From: an uncultured Alcaligenaceae bacterium
GTDB taxonomy: Bacteria; Pseudomonadota; Gammaproteobacteria; Burkholderiales; Burkholderiaceae_B
DNA: 60,381 nt
Direction of reading: 5' to 3'
NCBI GenBank assembly: GCA_937896225.1
Contig: CALBMZ010000154.1
Span: 1 to 60,381 of the forward strand
Made by a program: the position numbers and the translations under genes. Of the stretch, positions 1 to 10,512 are shown piece after piece. Numbering within the stretch: position 1 is the first letter of the stretch; every line of letters starts with the position of its first letter. The notes under the pieces are model-generated. The model was not told the DNA's origin, made no database searches, and saw only the letters and a program-made list of their open reading frames with translations.

Positions 1-84
1 GTCGGTGCCATTATTTAAAGCAGCTAACCGAATGAATGCATATAACGTTTATTTGTCGATTCAAAGTGAGTAAGTTTTTAGTCG

Positions 85-606
85 TTATTTTTTGCCGTAA
101 TCTGCCAAGTCAAATACATCTAAATCTATCATTTCGCCATAATCTTTTTGTAGCACTTTGCCCGTTGGGTCAATGACATATAACTCAGGTATGCCGCGAC
201 GCTTGCCAATTGCCTTTGACAATTCAGGTGTCATCATCGCGTTGGGGAAGTTGATTTTATTTTTCTCAACGTACGCCACGACATCTGTCTGTTTTTTGTC
301 AATAGATAAACCAATGACTTGTAGGGGTATGCCTTGTGTCATCTTGACCAGTTCAACTAAGTTTTGATTTTGTCGATGACAAAACGGGCACCATGTGGCC
401 CACACTTCCACGATGACGTACTTACCTTTTAACTCTTGGGCCGTGATGACGTGGCCGTCAATTGTGGTGACTTCTTCAATGATTAAGGTGTCACCCACCT
501 CAATTGCTTGTGCTGAAATTGACGTGAATACGAGACAGAAAACGACGCAGAATTTAGTCCAAAAATTTACGCCGGCTTGAACCCATTTTGCTGCGGTTTT
601 CATCAT
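85..606 (-). CDS. TlpA/ResA-like thiol-disulfide oxidoreductase with N-terminal signal/anchor
   Basis: Thioredoxin fold motif VEVWATWCPFCHRQ (WCxxC), hydrophobic N-terminus, 'IPELYVIDPTGKV' with cis-Pro region. Confidence 0.85.
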   Translation of the reverse strand: MMKTAAKWVQAGVNFWTKFCVVFCLVFTSISAQAIEVGDTLIIEEVTTIDGHVITAQELKGKYVIVEVWATWCPFCHRQNQNLVELVKMTQGIPLQVIGLSIDKKQTDVVAYVEKNKINFPNAMMTPELSKAIGKRRGIPELYVIDPTGKVLQKDYGEMIDLDVFDLADYGKK

Positions 607-632
607 GTCTTAACCCAATAAATTATTATGTT

Positions 633-1583
633 TTATTGTATAGCGAGTCGTCGCGTATGGTTCGTTAAAAATACACCGGTCACCACAATGATGCCGCCTA
701 GCAACATGGATGGCAAAATAGGCTCAGACAAAATCAGTGCACCGAATATGACCCCAAATACGGGCACTAAATTTGTAAAAACAACCGTTCGGGCAGGGCC
801 AATGGTTTTGACGCCTTCGCTATACCAAATAAAAGCGACAGCCGTACCAAATACACCTAAATAAAGAATAGCACCTATATTTGTTAAGTTAAACATCGAA
901 GCGGTGAGTTGTGGTATTTCGAACAAGGCCCCAACTGAAAGGAACAAGGCGCCAAATAAGGTCGCATAGGTGGTGGCCGCAATGGGGCTAAGCCCCTTTA
1001 ACGCGAATCGACTGGTGATGGTGTATGCCACCCAACTGCACACGGCTAGTAGCATAAAGCCTTCGCCCAGTTCAAAGGTTTGGCTAATGGCTTGCCAGCC
1101 ATTTAAGAGTTGGCCTTGCGTCACAATAATGCTGACGCCAACTAATGCCATGCAAATACCTGTCCAACGTTTGACACCGAGTTTTTCTCTCAAAATAAAC
1201 GCCACAATTAAGGCTGTCAAAATAGGGCTTAGTGAAACAATTAACGCTGTTTTGCCTGCAGGAATGCGTTCAAGTGCCGCTAAAAAAAATATATTGTAGG
1301 CAAACACACCGGTTAGCCCTAAACCGATGGTGACCAAAAGTTGTCTACGGTTAAGTTTGGGTAACCCCCCTTCAAAGCGCCAAGCAATCGTCATCAAAAT
1401 CATGAAGGCAGTGATAAACCTTAGAGCTGAAATCGTTAGGTGGGGCATGGCTTGTGCCAATACCCGGCCAGAGATAAACGTGCCCCCCCAAAAGGCTGCC
1501 ACGCACACCAACTTTAATTGCGGTAACACCCTTGAAAAGGTCGATAAGGGTGTCACATGATTCACAGTTTTAACTGACAACAT
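633..1583 (-). CDS. EamA/DMT family transporter
   Basis: About 10 hydrophobic segments, duplicated EamA pattern (AAFWGGTFISGR ... PVFGVIFGALILSEPI). Confidence 0.88.
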   Translation of the reverse strand: MLSVKTVNHVTPLSTFSRVLPQLKLVCVAAFWGGTFISGRVLAQAMPHLTISALRFITAFMILMTIAWRFEGGLPKLNRRQLLVTIGLGLTGVFAYNIFFLAALERIPAGKTALIVSLSPILTALIVAFILREKLGVKRWTGICMALVGVSIIVTQGQLLNGWQAISQTFELGEGFMLLAVCSWVAYTITSRFALKGLSPIAATTYATLFGALFLSVGALFEIPQLTASMFNLTNIGAILYLGVFGTAVAFIWYSEGVKTIGPARTVVFTNLVPVFGVIFGALILSEPILPSMLLGGIIVVTGVFLTNHTRRLAIQ

Positions 1584-2517
1584 GAATCGGTTTTTCTTGA
1601 AAATAGGCTTCTAAGTTATCAGATACGCCGCGAGCCAGATTAAATAACCCTGACTGAGCCGCCCAAGCAATATGGGGTGTTATCAGTAGGTTAGGGTGGT
1701 CGAGTGTGAGTAACGGGTGGTCAACTGCTGGGGGCTCTTCAGTTAAAACATCAAGCGCTGCGCCACCTAAGTGACCCGTTTGCAAACCATCTAAGATGGC
1801 GGTTTCATTGACCAGGGGGCCACGGGCTGAATTAATAATGAACGCACCAGGTTTCATGTGCGCCACTTCTGCCTGACTGATCATATGTCGCGTGGTTTCA
1901 TTTAAAGGGCAGTGCAGGGTGATGACATCACTTTGTGCAATAACAGTCTCAAATCGGGTATAGCCTTCTCGTATTGTGGGCCGGTTACGGTGTTCTGCAA
2001 AGAGTATGTTCATGCCCATGGCTTGGGCCCGTTGTGCAACGGCTTGCCCGATTGCACCATTTCCAAAAATACCGAGTGTGGCGCCTTGAATGTTTAAAAT
2101 AGGGCGTTGATGCACACAAAAATGTTGAGAATCAGGCCAGTCAGCCCGACCGAGCTTGGTATAGCTGGGTAGAGAGCGCATCATGGCAAATAAACAAGTC
2201 ATCACGTGTTCAGAAACACTTTGAGCGGAATACCCTGGTACGTTTGATACGATAACTCCCTGTTCACGCGCGGCACGCAAATCAATGCAGTCGAAGCCAG
2301 TCGCGGCAACACAAATGAACTTGAGTTTGGGGCATTGTGCCAAAATGGCAGGTGTAATTTTGATTTTGTTGGTGATACATATTTCAGCATTGACTAAAGC
2401 CTTCACAACCGCTTCAGTAGTTTGCTCTGTAGTTGGATTTTGTACCCATTCAGTTACCCAAGAAGGTTGCTCTATGGGGTAAGGTAGCGTATCGCTATCA
2501 AGAAATACCAGTTTCAT
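1570..2517 (-). CDS. D-2-hydroxyacid dehydrogenase (glycerate/hydroxypyruvate reductase-like)
   Basis: GIFGNGAIGQAVAQRAQAMGM NAD-binding motif; 'INSARGPLVNETAILDGL' and 'TPHIAWAA' signatures. Confidence 0.88.
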   Translation of the reverse strand: MKLVFLDSDTLPYPIEQPSWVTEWVQNPTTEQTTEAVVKALVNAEICITNKIKITPAILAQCPKLKFICVAATGFDCIDLRAAREQGVIVSNVPGYSAQSVSEHVMTCLFAMMRSLPSYTKLGRADWPDSQHFCVHQRPILNIQGATLGIFGNGAIGQAVAQRAQAMGMNILFAEHRNRPTIREGYTRFETVIAQSDVITLHCPLNETTRHMISQAEVAHMKPGAFIINSARGPLVNETAILDGLQTGHLGGAALDVLTEEPPAVDHPLLTLDHPNLLITPHIAWAAQSGLFNLARGVSDNLEAYFQEKPIHVVS

Positions 2518-2663
2518 CTGCTTTGAGCCTATGTTTTAAAGTTTGTGTATAGATACTGATCCACATGTCTAGGTTGTGCCCAGTAAGGTAATGCTTATGA
2601 ATGGCTTGGTCAGTTGTTTTCATAGAAGATTGTTCGTATTAAATCATGCGATAACTCCGTTCA

Positions 2664-3350
2664 GTGAGGTACTTGGTGGTTAAGTCTATTTTTCACGCTA
2701 TTCAAGTCTTTCGACGATCGAATTTTGGTGTAACCAAGCACATATTAGGTTTTCGTCTAACAAGGTCAAACGCTCGTGTGGCATTGATTTGCGTGTTGAT
2801 AGGCTTAGGTTTTAGTCTGAGTACTGGTGTTTTGGCTCAGCCTACACAAGCTACCCAAGCTATTCAAGCCAGCCCACTTACGGCAAAGCATTCTTACACC
2901 ATTACCGGAAAAGTTATTCGAGTAGCAGATGGCGATACGCTTACGATTCGCAACACAGAAAACCAAAAAATAAGACTTGCCAGCATTGATGCGCCAGAGA
3001 AAAAAAGCAGCTCAAAGCGTCTCGGTCAGCCCTACAGTGAACCTTCTCGTTTATTTCTGTCCAATCTCGTAGCGGGCAAAACCGTAACAGTGCTGTGTTT
3101 TGAAACAGATCGTTATGGCCGTCATATTTGTGACATACCCGTTAATGAGACCACTGCAAATCGCTTGCTGGTTGAGGCGGGTTTGGCCTGGGCTAATCAA
3201 CAGGCAGGTGGAAAATATTTACGTGATAACGAATTGTTGGTGTTTGAGCAACAAGCACGGGATGCGAAGCGCGGACTATGGGTTGAACCTCAGGCTGTCG
3301 CACCTTGGGTTTGGCGAATATCATGCTGGCAAAAGGGGCAGTGTTCATAA
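2664..3350 (+). CDS. Secreted thermonuclease (SNase-like) family protein
   Basis: 'VADGDTLTIR...IRLASIDAPE', 'GRHICDIPVN', 'LVEAGLAWANQQ...REARRGLW'-type SNase motifs; hydrophobic N-terminal segment. Start codon uncertain. Confidence 0.85.
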   Translation: MRYLVVKSIFHAIQVFRRSNFGVTKHILGFRLTRSNARVALICVLIGLGFSLSTGVLAQPTQATQAIQASPLTAKHSYTITGKVIRVADGDTLTIRNTENQKIRLASIDAPEKKSSSKRLGQPYSEPSRLFLSNLVAGKTVTVLCFETDRYGRHICDIPVNETTANRLLVEAGLAWANQQAGGKYLRDNELLVFEQQARDAKRGLWVEPQAVAPWVWRISCWQKGQCS

Positions 3351-5653
3351 TGGTGGGTAAGTTCATTCTTGCATGTGATCGTGCGTTAACGTTAATGCAG
3401 GGTTTGTCGGCCCTGTTGATGCTTGGCCTAGCGTTAGCGTTTTGTAATGCTCAGGCTGAAACCATTAATAGCCCGCATGCTGAGGGTGCTGAAAAAACTA
3501 ACACTTTATTTACGGCTTTTGCGCAACGTTCACCTAAATTTCTTGACCCAGCACGCTCTTATTCAACTGATGAAACCCCTTTTACCTACAATATTTATGA
3601 ACCGCTTTATGGCTACCATTATTTAAAACGCCCTTATGAGTTGATTCCTCGTGCCGCTGAAAAAGTTGTGGCACCTGTTTTTCTGTCAAAACAAGGCGAG
3701 GTCCTAGGGGTAACCGCTGCGCCCGAAGACATTGCATTTAGTGTGTACGACGTTCCCATTCGTCGAGGTGTTATGTTCGCGCCGCACCCCGCGTTTGCCC
3801 GTGAACCCGATGGTACTTATGCCTATTGGCCAATTAAGCCCGGGTTTTTGCAAGATAAATATTCGCTCACCGACTTTAAGCAAACCGGTACCCGTGAACT
3901 CACTGCTCACGATTATGTTTATGCCTTTCGGCGTTTGGCCAGCCCAAAAGTAGCCTCACCTATTTATTCAACATTGGCACAGCATGTGGTTGATTTTGGG
4001 GCTTATGGCGAACGCTTGCGATTGACACTCAAGCAACAAGAGCAAGCGCAAAAGCAAGCATCAGCGGCTTCAACGGCTAACGTATCTAACCTAGACTGGC
4101 TTGATCTCAGGCAAACCGGTTTTGAAGGCGTTGAGGCGATTGACGACTACACCCTTCGTATTCGAGTCAAAGGGCCATATCCACAGTTTCAGTACTGGTT
4201 AGCCATGACATTTACAGCCCCCATGGCGTGGGAAGTTGATCGTTTCTATGCGCAACAGGGTATGGCTCAACACAACCTGTCTATCAATACGTGGCCAGCG
4301 GGTACCGGCCCTTACATGATGGTTGAGTCGATTCAAAATCGTCGTCATGTGCTCGCTAAAAACCCAAATTTCAGAGGTGAACCATACCCCTGTGAAGGTG
4401 AGCCCGAAGACCGCTTGAAAGGGTTGTTGGCCGATTGTGGCAAACCTACCCCGTTCATTGACCGCATTGTGTTTGACCTTGAAAAAGAGGCCATTCCCCT
4501 GCAAGGCAAATTTATGCAGGGCTATTACGATATTCCGCAAGTTGATCGGGGTGATTATGGTGTGGCGATGATTGTGGCGGCAGGCGATTCACAAGAAAAG
4601 GCAGCTTTGTATGCTGAGCGCGGTATTCAGCTGCCCTCTACAGTTGAAGCACAAATGCAGTACCTTGGTTTTAATTGGTTAGACCCGGTCGTTGGGCGGG
4701 GCGATACGTTTGAGCAGCAGCTAAAAAATCGAAAGCTCAGGCAAGCGTTAAGTATTGCGTTTAATTGGGAAGTTTATATCTCTATTTTTCAAAATGATCA
4801 GGCCCAGGCGGCTTTCGGGCCCGTGCCGCCAGGCATTCTAGGTTACCAACCGCCACCCCAAGGTATCAACCGGTCGGTGTATGACGTCGTCGAGGGCCAA
4901 GCGGTTCGCAAGTCTCTTGATGTTGCGCGACAATTGTTGGCCGAGGCCGGCTACCCCAACGGTCGGCATGTTCAAACGGGTGCACCTTTAGTTCTATATT
5001 TTGATTCGGCGGCAGGCGGTGGCACCAACCCCACATTGGAATGGATGCGGCGTCAATTTGCTCAAATTGGTGTGCAGCTCGATATTCGTGCGACTGACTA
5101 CAACCGTTTTCAAGAAAAAATGTCACGAGGTGTGGCGCAAATGTTCATGTGGGGTTGGGTAGCCGATTACCCCGATGCAGAAAACTTTTTATTCTTGCTC
5201 TATGGGCAACAAGCCAAAGCAAGCAAAGGGGGTGAAAATGCCTCAAACTATCAAAACAACGAATACGACAAGCTATTTTTAAGTATGCGTGATTTACCTG
5301 ATAGCCCAGAGAAAGAGGCCATCATTGCCCGTATGATTGAAATTGTGCAAACCGATGCACCATGGATGTTCGGTCTTTTTCCGAAGTCTGCCGGTGCTTA
5401 TCAGCAATGGGTAGGCAATGCTAAACCAACTCAAATGGTACGAAACACGCTTCAGTACCTGAAACTTGATACGACCCTCAGATACGAAAAAATTAATACC
5501 TGGAATCAACCCATTTGGTGGCCATTGATTGCACTGATAGCATTCATTGCATTATTGATTTGGCCAGCCTGGCGAATGTTGCGCCAGCAGCAGGTTCGTA
5601 CGGCAATGGGTGAAGCCGCGGCACCTCTTTCTACAAAATCGCGAGACAACTAA
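3350..5653 (+). CDS. ABC transporter peptide/oligopeptide substrate-binding protein with C-terminal transmembrane segment
   Basis: SBP family 5 features (FAQRSPKFLDPARSYSTDE..., GTGPYMMVE, RQALSIAFNWE); C-terminal 'WWPLIALIAFIALLIWPAW'. ATG at 3350 overlaps the upstream TAA (TAATG); the ORF track start 3305 is upstream and less likely. Confidence 0.88.
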   Translation: MVGKFILACDRALTLMQGLSALLMLGLALAFCNAQAETINSPHAEGAEKTNTLFTAFAQRSPKFLDPARSYSTDETPFTYNIYEPLYGYHYLKRPYELIPRAAEKVVAPVFLSKQGEVLGVTAAPEDIAFSVYDVPIRRGVMFAPHPAFAREPDGTYAYWPIKPGFLQDKYSLTDFKQTGTRELTAHDYVYAFRRLASPKVASPIYSTLAQHVVDFGAYGERLRLTLKQQEQAQKQASAASTANVSNLDWLDLRQTGFEGVEAIDDYTLRIRVKGPYPQFQYWLAMTFTAPMAWEVDRFYAQQGMAQHNLSINTWPAGTGPYMMVESIQNRRHVLAKNPNFRGEPYPCEGEPEDRLKGLLADCGKPTPFIDRIVFDLEKEAIPLQGKFMQGYYDIPQVDRGDYGVAMIVAAGDSQEKAALYAERGIQLPSTVEAQMQYLGFNWLDPVVGRGDTFEQQLKNRKLRQALSIAFNWEVYISIFQNDQAQAAFGPVPPGILGYQPPPQGINRSVYDVVEGQAVRKSLDVARQLLAEAGYPNGRHVQTGAPLVLYFDSAAGGGTNPTLEWMRRQFAQIGVQLDIRATDYNRFQEKMSRGVAQMFMWGWVADYPDAENFLFLLYGQQAKASKGGENASNYQNNEYDKLFLSMRDLPDSPEKEAIIARMIEIVQTDAPWMFGLFPKSAGAYQQWVGNAKPTQMVRNTLQYLKLDTTLRYEKINTWNQPIWWPLIALIAFIALLIWPAWRMLRQQQVRTAMGEAAAPLSTKSRDN

Positions 5654-5655
5654 AC

Positions 5656-6633
5656 ATGGCCCGCTACGTCTTACGTCGAATTCTGTACGGTTTTTTGATA
5701 CTCATTGGTGTTAATTTATTGACCTTTGTTTTATTTTTTGCAGTTAATACGCCTGATGATATGGCACGCTTAGCCATTGGTGGTCAACGTGTCAGTGCTG
5801 ATGCAGTTGAAAAGTGGAAAGTCGAGCGGGGTTATAACAAGCCGTTGTTTTTTAACGAACAAGCAAAAGGTATGAGGCAAATAACCGATACGATCTTTTA
5901 TCAACGCTCCGTTCCGTTATTGCGTTTTGACTTTGGTGAGTCAGATGGGGGGCGTCAAATCGGTTGGGAAATAAAAAATCGTATGGGGCCAAGTTTGGCT
6001 TTGGCGATTCCAAGCTTTATTTTGGGGCTTATTGCTAGTGTGGCGTTTGCTTTGGTTTTAGTGTTCTTTAGAACCACTCCGCTTGATTTTTGGGGAGTCG
6101 TGCTGTGCGTGTTGTTACTGTCTATTTCGGGTCTGTTCTACATCATTGCAGGTCAATGGTTATTTGCAAAGGTATTGCGTTGGGTGCCCTACTCGGGGTT
6201 TGCAGGGGGGCTAGATTTAATTAAATTTATGGCCTTGCCAGTATTTGTGGCAGTGATTTCAAGAGTTGGGCCCGAAGCACGTTTTTATCGCAGCTTATTT
6301 CTTGAAGAAATGGGTAAAGATTATGTGCGTACCGCTCGGGCGAAAGGTTTGGCTGAACGCATTGTTTTGTTTAGGCATGTTTTACGTAATGCGATGTTGC
6401 CGATCTTGACTGGAACCGTGTCGGCCTTACCGTTACTTTTTATGGGTAGTCTGATCGCGGAATCGTTCTTTGGTATTCCAGGTTTGGGTAGCTACACCAT
6501 TGATGCCATCAATGCTCAAGACTTCTCTGTGGTGCGTGCGATGGTTTTTCTTGGTTCTGCTCTCTACATTGTTGGTCTAATTTTGGCAGACTTATCTTAC
6601 ACATGGGCAGACCCCCGCGTGAGGTTTGAATGA
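5656..6633 (+). CDS. ABC transporter permease, YejB-like
   Basis: MARYVLRRILYGFLILIGVNLLTF N-terminus; permease EAA-loop 'MGKDYVRTARAKGLAERIVLFRHVLRNAMLP'. Confidence 0.92.
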   Translation: MARYVLRRILYGFLILIGVNLLTFVLFFAVNTPDDMARLAIGGQRVSADAVEKWKVERGYNKPLFFNEQAKGMRQITDTIFYQRSVPLLRFDFGESDGGRQIGWEIKNRMGPSLALAIPSFILGLIASVAFALVLVFFRTTPLDFWGVVLCVLLLSISGLFYIIAGQWLFAKVLRWVPYSGFAGGLDLIKFMALPVFVAVISRVGPEARFYRSLFLEEMGKDYVRTARAKGLAERIVLFRHVLRNAMLPILTGTVSALPLLFMGSLIAESFFGIPGLGSYTIDAINAQDFSVVRAMVFLGSALYIVGLILADLSYTWADPRVRFE

Positions 6634-8081
6634 TGATGATGCCTAAATTCATATTGCTTTGGACAGATCTGGCCTTGTTTGCCTTGGTCGCGCTGTGTGT
6701 CGTTTACGCGTGGCATGTCCGTCGCACCCCTGCATCACGGGCAACTTGGTCACGTGTGGCCAAACATACGCCAGCCATGTGTTCGGCGGTGGTGTTAAGT
6801 TTGTTTGTTTTAATTGGGCTGCTCGATTCGGTACATTTTCAACCCCGCTTGCCCGCGGCTCCCGGGGCGTTACCCACTGCACCAGTGGTCTATGCACCTA
6901 AGGTGGTTTCTCTTCTTGACGTGCTGTTATCAGATACGGCTTTGGTTTCACCTGAAAAAACCTATTCTGCCCCATTGGCATGGAAACAGTTCACCAAAGA
7001 GTCGATTTTGCAAGAGGGTGGGGCGTCAGTTCGCGATTTTCCTCGTCTGCGTTTTGGTGGTAAGCACTTAGAAGACCCTGAGGTGCAATGGTTGTCTGAT
7101 GTCAGTTTCAGAGCCAGTATGGGCGCTCTAGCCGGGCTGCTTTTTACAGTTGTCGTGGCAGGTATTGTCTGGCTGGTTAGGGCTAGACCACCTCAAGCAC
7201 CGCCGTCTGGCGTGCCTTGGCGCGCCATGTTGATCACCTTTGGCATCATGAGTGTGTTCCTTGGCGTGACCATTGCCTTGGCCTCGGGCTATCACGTATT
7301 GGGTACTGACCGCACGGGTAACGATGTACTTTGGCAAGCCCTAAAAAGTATTCGAACGGCTTGGGTGATTGGCACGCTCACCACGGTTGCCATGTTGCCA
7401 CCGGCTATTATTTTTGGTTTAAGTGCGGGTTATTTTAAAGGTTGGGTTGATGACCTCATTCAATATCTCTACACCACGCTGACTTCTGTACCCGGTGTGT
7501 TGCTGATTGCAGCCTGTGTATTGATGATGCAGGTTTATATTGATACGCACCCTGATTTATTCCCCACCTCGGCACAACGAGCCGATATTCGTTTGTTTCT
7601 GCTTTGTTTAATTTTAGGTTTGACCGGCTGGGCTGGCTTGTGTCGGCTGTTGCGGGCTGAGGCTTTAAAGTTACGTGAGCTTGAGTACGTGCAAGCGGCG
7701 AGAGCGTTTGGGTTGTCACCGTGGTCGATTCTGTATCGCCATGTCATGCCTAACGTCATGCATATTATTCTGATCACGCTGGTGCTAGAGTTTTCGGGTT
7801 TGGTGTTATATGAGGCGGTATTGTCTTACTTAGGAATTGGTGTTGACCCCAGTATGAACTCTTTTGGCACCATGATTGACGCCTCGCGGCTTGATATGTC
7901 ACGCGACCCGATGGTTTGGTGGACATTGCTTGCAGCGTTCATGTTTATGTTAGCGATGGTGTTGCCCGCTAATTTGTTTGCGGATGGGGTGCGCGATGCC
8001 TTTGACCCTCGAGGCGGTTTGATGAATGTACCTAAACGCCGTGCAGCATGGGCGAAAAGATTGAAAGGGGGTGTCTCGTGA
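6630..8081 (+). CDS. ABC transporter permease, YejE-like with extended N-terminal membrane region
   Basis: EAA-loop 'LRELEYVQAARAFGLSPWSILYRHVMPNVMHIIL'; ATGA overlap with upstream permease. Confidence 0.9.
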   Translation: MMMMPKFILLWTDLALFALVALCVVYAWHVRRTPASRATWSRVAKHTPAMCSAVVLSLFVLIGLLDSVHFQPRLPAAPGALPTAPVVYAPKVVSLLDVLLSDTALVSPEKTYSAPLAWKQFTKESILQEGGASVRDFPRLRFGGKHLEDPEVQWLSDVSFRASMGALAGLLFTVVVAGIVWLVRARPPQAPPSGVPWRAMLITFGIMSVFLGVTIALASGYHVLGTDRTGNDVLWQALKSIRTAWVIGTLTTVAMLPPAIIFGLSAGYFKGWVDDLIQYLYTTLTSVPGVLLIAACVLMMQVYIDTHPDLFPTSAQRADIRLFLLCLILGLTGWAGLCRLLRAEALKLRELEYVQAARAFGLSPWSILYRHVMPNVMHIILITLVLEFSGLVLYEAVLSYLGIGVDPSMNSFGTMIDASRLDMSRDPMVWWTLLAAFMFMLAMVLPANLFADGVRDAFDPRGGLMNVPKRRAAWAKRLKGGVS

Positions 8082-9802
8082 CGGTTCCTATCATATCGGT
8101 TGACGGCTTAGAAGTGGTGATTGATCGGGGTGACGAATGGGCGCACGCGGTGAAGTCATTGGCTTTAACGGTACAGCGGGGTGAAACTTTCGCATTGGTG
8201 GGCGAATCGGGTTCGGGTAAAAGTATGACCGCTTTTGCGTTGATGCGTTTGTTACCCGATGCGCTACACGTGGCAGCTGGTTCAATTGAGTTTGAAGGTC
8301 GTGACCTCAATCAGCTGCCTGAACAAGCCATGCAGTCGATCAGAGGGCGGCGCATTGGCATGATTTTTCAAGAGCCTAGTACAAGTCTCAACCCAGTTAT
8401 GCGCATCAGCGATCAACTGCTTGAAGTGATTGTGGCGCATACGCCGCTCCGAGGTAAATTAGCGCGTGAGCGGGCAATTGATTGGTTAGACCGCGTGGGG
8501 TTGCCAGACCCCGCTCAACGTATTGACGATTACCCTTTTCAGTTTTCTGGTGGGCAAAAGCAGCGCATCATGATTGCGATTGCATTGGCCGCAGAGCCTG
8601 CATTGTTGATTGCAGATGAGCCCACTACGGCGCTTGATGTAACGGTTCAAGCGCAAATCCTTGATTTGCTTGCTGACATTCAAAAACAATTAGGCATGGC
8701 TGTTTTATTAATTACCCATGACTTAGCCGTGGTGCGAAAAGTAGCAGATACCGTAGCATTAATGCGCCATGGGGAAATCGTTGAATTAGCCTCTGCCGAT
8801 GATTTTTTTAATCAACCCAAACACCCCTATGCCCGCGAGTTGTTTGATGCCATACCAACCTTTGCCAAACGGGGTCGACGTTTATCGGCTGTTTCGTCAG
8901 TTGAACCTTTATCTCACTCAGCTTCGATTCAAACAGATCCGCTTGCTGCTGCTGAACATAAGGCAGGCAACCATGTCTTAGCGCCCCTGTTTGACTCAAC
9001 CCAAGTGGTGCTTTCGGTTCAAGATTTGTGTGTTACTTATCGTGGCCAAGGGGGTTTATTTCAACGTAAAAAGCTGGGTAACCCAGTTGTAACAGGGGTG
9101 GGGTTTGACCTGCGTGCTGGCCAAACTCTGGCTTTGTTGGGCGGGTCTGGCTGTGGTAAAACCACAGTGGCTAAAACCATTATGCGGTTAATCGATGATG
9201 TGACACAAGTTTCAGGCCAAATTGATTTGTTAGGCCAGCCTTTACTCAGCGCTTCAGGTTCAGCGCTTCGCAAACTTAGGCAACATGTTCAAATTGTTTT
9301 TCAAGACCCTTTTGCATCGCTTGACCCGCGAATGCGTGTGGGTGATATTTTAAAAGAAGGCGTCGCCGCGCTATTGCCACAACAGTCGGCCTCTGAGAGA
9401 GAAGACCGTGTAATGGCCTTATTGCAACGAGTGGGCTTGCCTCACGATGCCGCCAGCCGATACCCGCATGAGTTTTCAGGAGGGCAACGCCAACGCATTG
9501 CCATTGCCCGTGCGTTAGCGGTTTCACCTCGTATGCTAATACTTGATGAACCGACATCAGCGCTTGATGTGTCGGTGCAGGCGCAAATTTTAGATTTGTT
9601 AACAGATGTGCAGCGTGAGACAGGCCTGGCGTATTTATTTATTACACACAACTTTAGTGTGGTTGAATTCTTTGCTGATCAAGTTGCGGTCATGCATGAG
9701 GGTAAAATTGTGGAATGGGGTGGGGCTGAGGCTGTGCTGATGAATCCAACCCACGATGTAACTCGAGCTTTACTCAATGCGGTACCTAGGCTAGAAGTTT
9801 AA
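8078..9802 (+). CDS. ABC transporter, duplicated ATP-binding protein (YejF-like)
   Basis: Two Walker A (GESGSGKS, GGSGCGKT), two signature motifs (FSGGQKQR, FSGGQRQR) and two Walker B. GTG start at 8078 overlaps upstream stop (GTGA). Confidence 0.92.
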   Translation: MTVPIISVDGLEVVIDRGDEWAHAVKSLALTVQRGETFALVGESGSGKSMTAFALMRLLPDALHVAAGSIEFEGRDLNQLPEQAMQSIRGRRIGMIFQEPSTSLNPVMRISDQLLEVIVAHTPLRGKLARERAIDWLDRVGLPDPAQRIDDYPFQFSGGQKQRIMIAIALAAEPALLIADEPTTALDVTVQAQILDLLADIQKQLGMAVLLITHDLAVVRKVADTVALMRHGEIVELASADDFFNQPKHPYARELFDAIPTFAKRGRRLSAVSSVEPLSHSASIQTDPLAAAEHKAGNHVLAPLFDSTQVVLSVQDLCVTYRGQGGLFQRKKLGNPVVTGVGFDLRAGQTLALLGGSGCGKTTVAKTIMRLIDDVTQVSGQIDLLGQPLLSASGSALRKLRQHVQIVFQDPFASLDPRMRVGDILKEGVAALLPQQSASEREDRVMALLQRVGLPHDAASRYPHEFSGGQRQRIAIARALAVSPRMLILDEPTSALDVSVQAQILDLLTDVQRETGLAYLFITHNFSVVEFFADQVAVMHEGKIVEWGGAEAVLMNPTHDVTRALLNAVPRLEV

Positions 9803-9861
9803 ATTATCACTCATATTTCATCCACTTTTATATTATTCATTTTAGTTATCAATTTTTATAT

Positions 9862-10413
9862 ATGGCCTTAAAAGTATTCGACTTGCAGTGCGAGCAGGGC
9901 CATCTGTTTGAGGGCTGGTTTGGTTCGCATGAAGATTACGATAGTCAACATGCTCGTGGCCTAATTACTTGCCCGGTTTGTGACAGTGCTCATACACAAA
10001 AAATGCTGTCAGCCCCACGTTTAAATTTGTCACATCCAATGGGGTCAGGGCTGGCGGGGGCGCGGCCCAAAAATACAAATATGGGGGGCCAATTTGAAGC
10101 TCAAAAAATGGCACTAGATGCACCTCAAAACCCGAATCAATTATTAGCCAAGCAGGGTCAGCTGCCTGACTTTGTTACCCCTGAAATGAGAAAAATTCAG
10201 GCTCAACTGATGACGCGTATGCGAGAAATGGTTCAGGCCACTGAAAACGTAGGGGTTCGTTTTGCGCAAGAAGCGCGGGCCATTCATGAAGGCGAGTCAC
10301 CCGATCGTGCGATACGAGGGATGACCACACTTGATGAACGACAGGCTTTGGCCGAAGATGGCATCACTGTTGTGACATTACCTGACTTTTTAGATTCGTC
10401 TAAGTTGCAGTAA
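9862..10413 (+). CDS. DUF1178 family protein
   Basis: N-terminal 'MALKVFDLQCEQGHLFEGWFGS' with CPVC zinc-ribbon-like motif and C-terminal 'ERQALAEDGITVVTLPD', typical of DUF1178. Confidence 0.82.
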   Translation: MALKVFDLQCEQGHLFEGWFGSHEDYDSQHARGLITCPVCDSAHTQKMLSAPRLNLSHPMGSGLAGARPKNTNMGGQFEAQKMALDAPQNPNQLLAKQGQLPDFVTPEMRKIQAQLMTRMREMVQATENVGVRFAQEARAIHEGESPDRAIRGMTTLDERQALAEDGITVVTLPDFLDSSKLQ

Positions 10414-10463
10414 CAGGATTGGTGCTAGTCATTGAAAGTTTAACGTATACACATGACATGCAA

Positions 10464-10493
10464 ATTAAAAGGCTACCTAAGTAGCCTTTTAAT
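10464..10493. terminator. Bidirectional intrinsic terminator between convergent DUF1178 gene and efp
   Basis: Perfect 13-bp inverted repeat ATTAAAAGGCTAC-CTAA-GTAGCCTTTTAAT with A-tract/T-tract on both sides. Confidence 0.9.
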
Positions 10494-10512
10494 GGTGCAG
10501 CATTAATGAACT

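Noticed and set aside
4199-4540. 113-aa antisense ORF in the substrate-binding protein gene
   Set aside because: Overlaps a strongly supported CDS; no family features.
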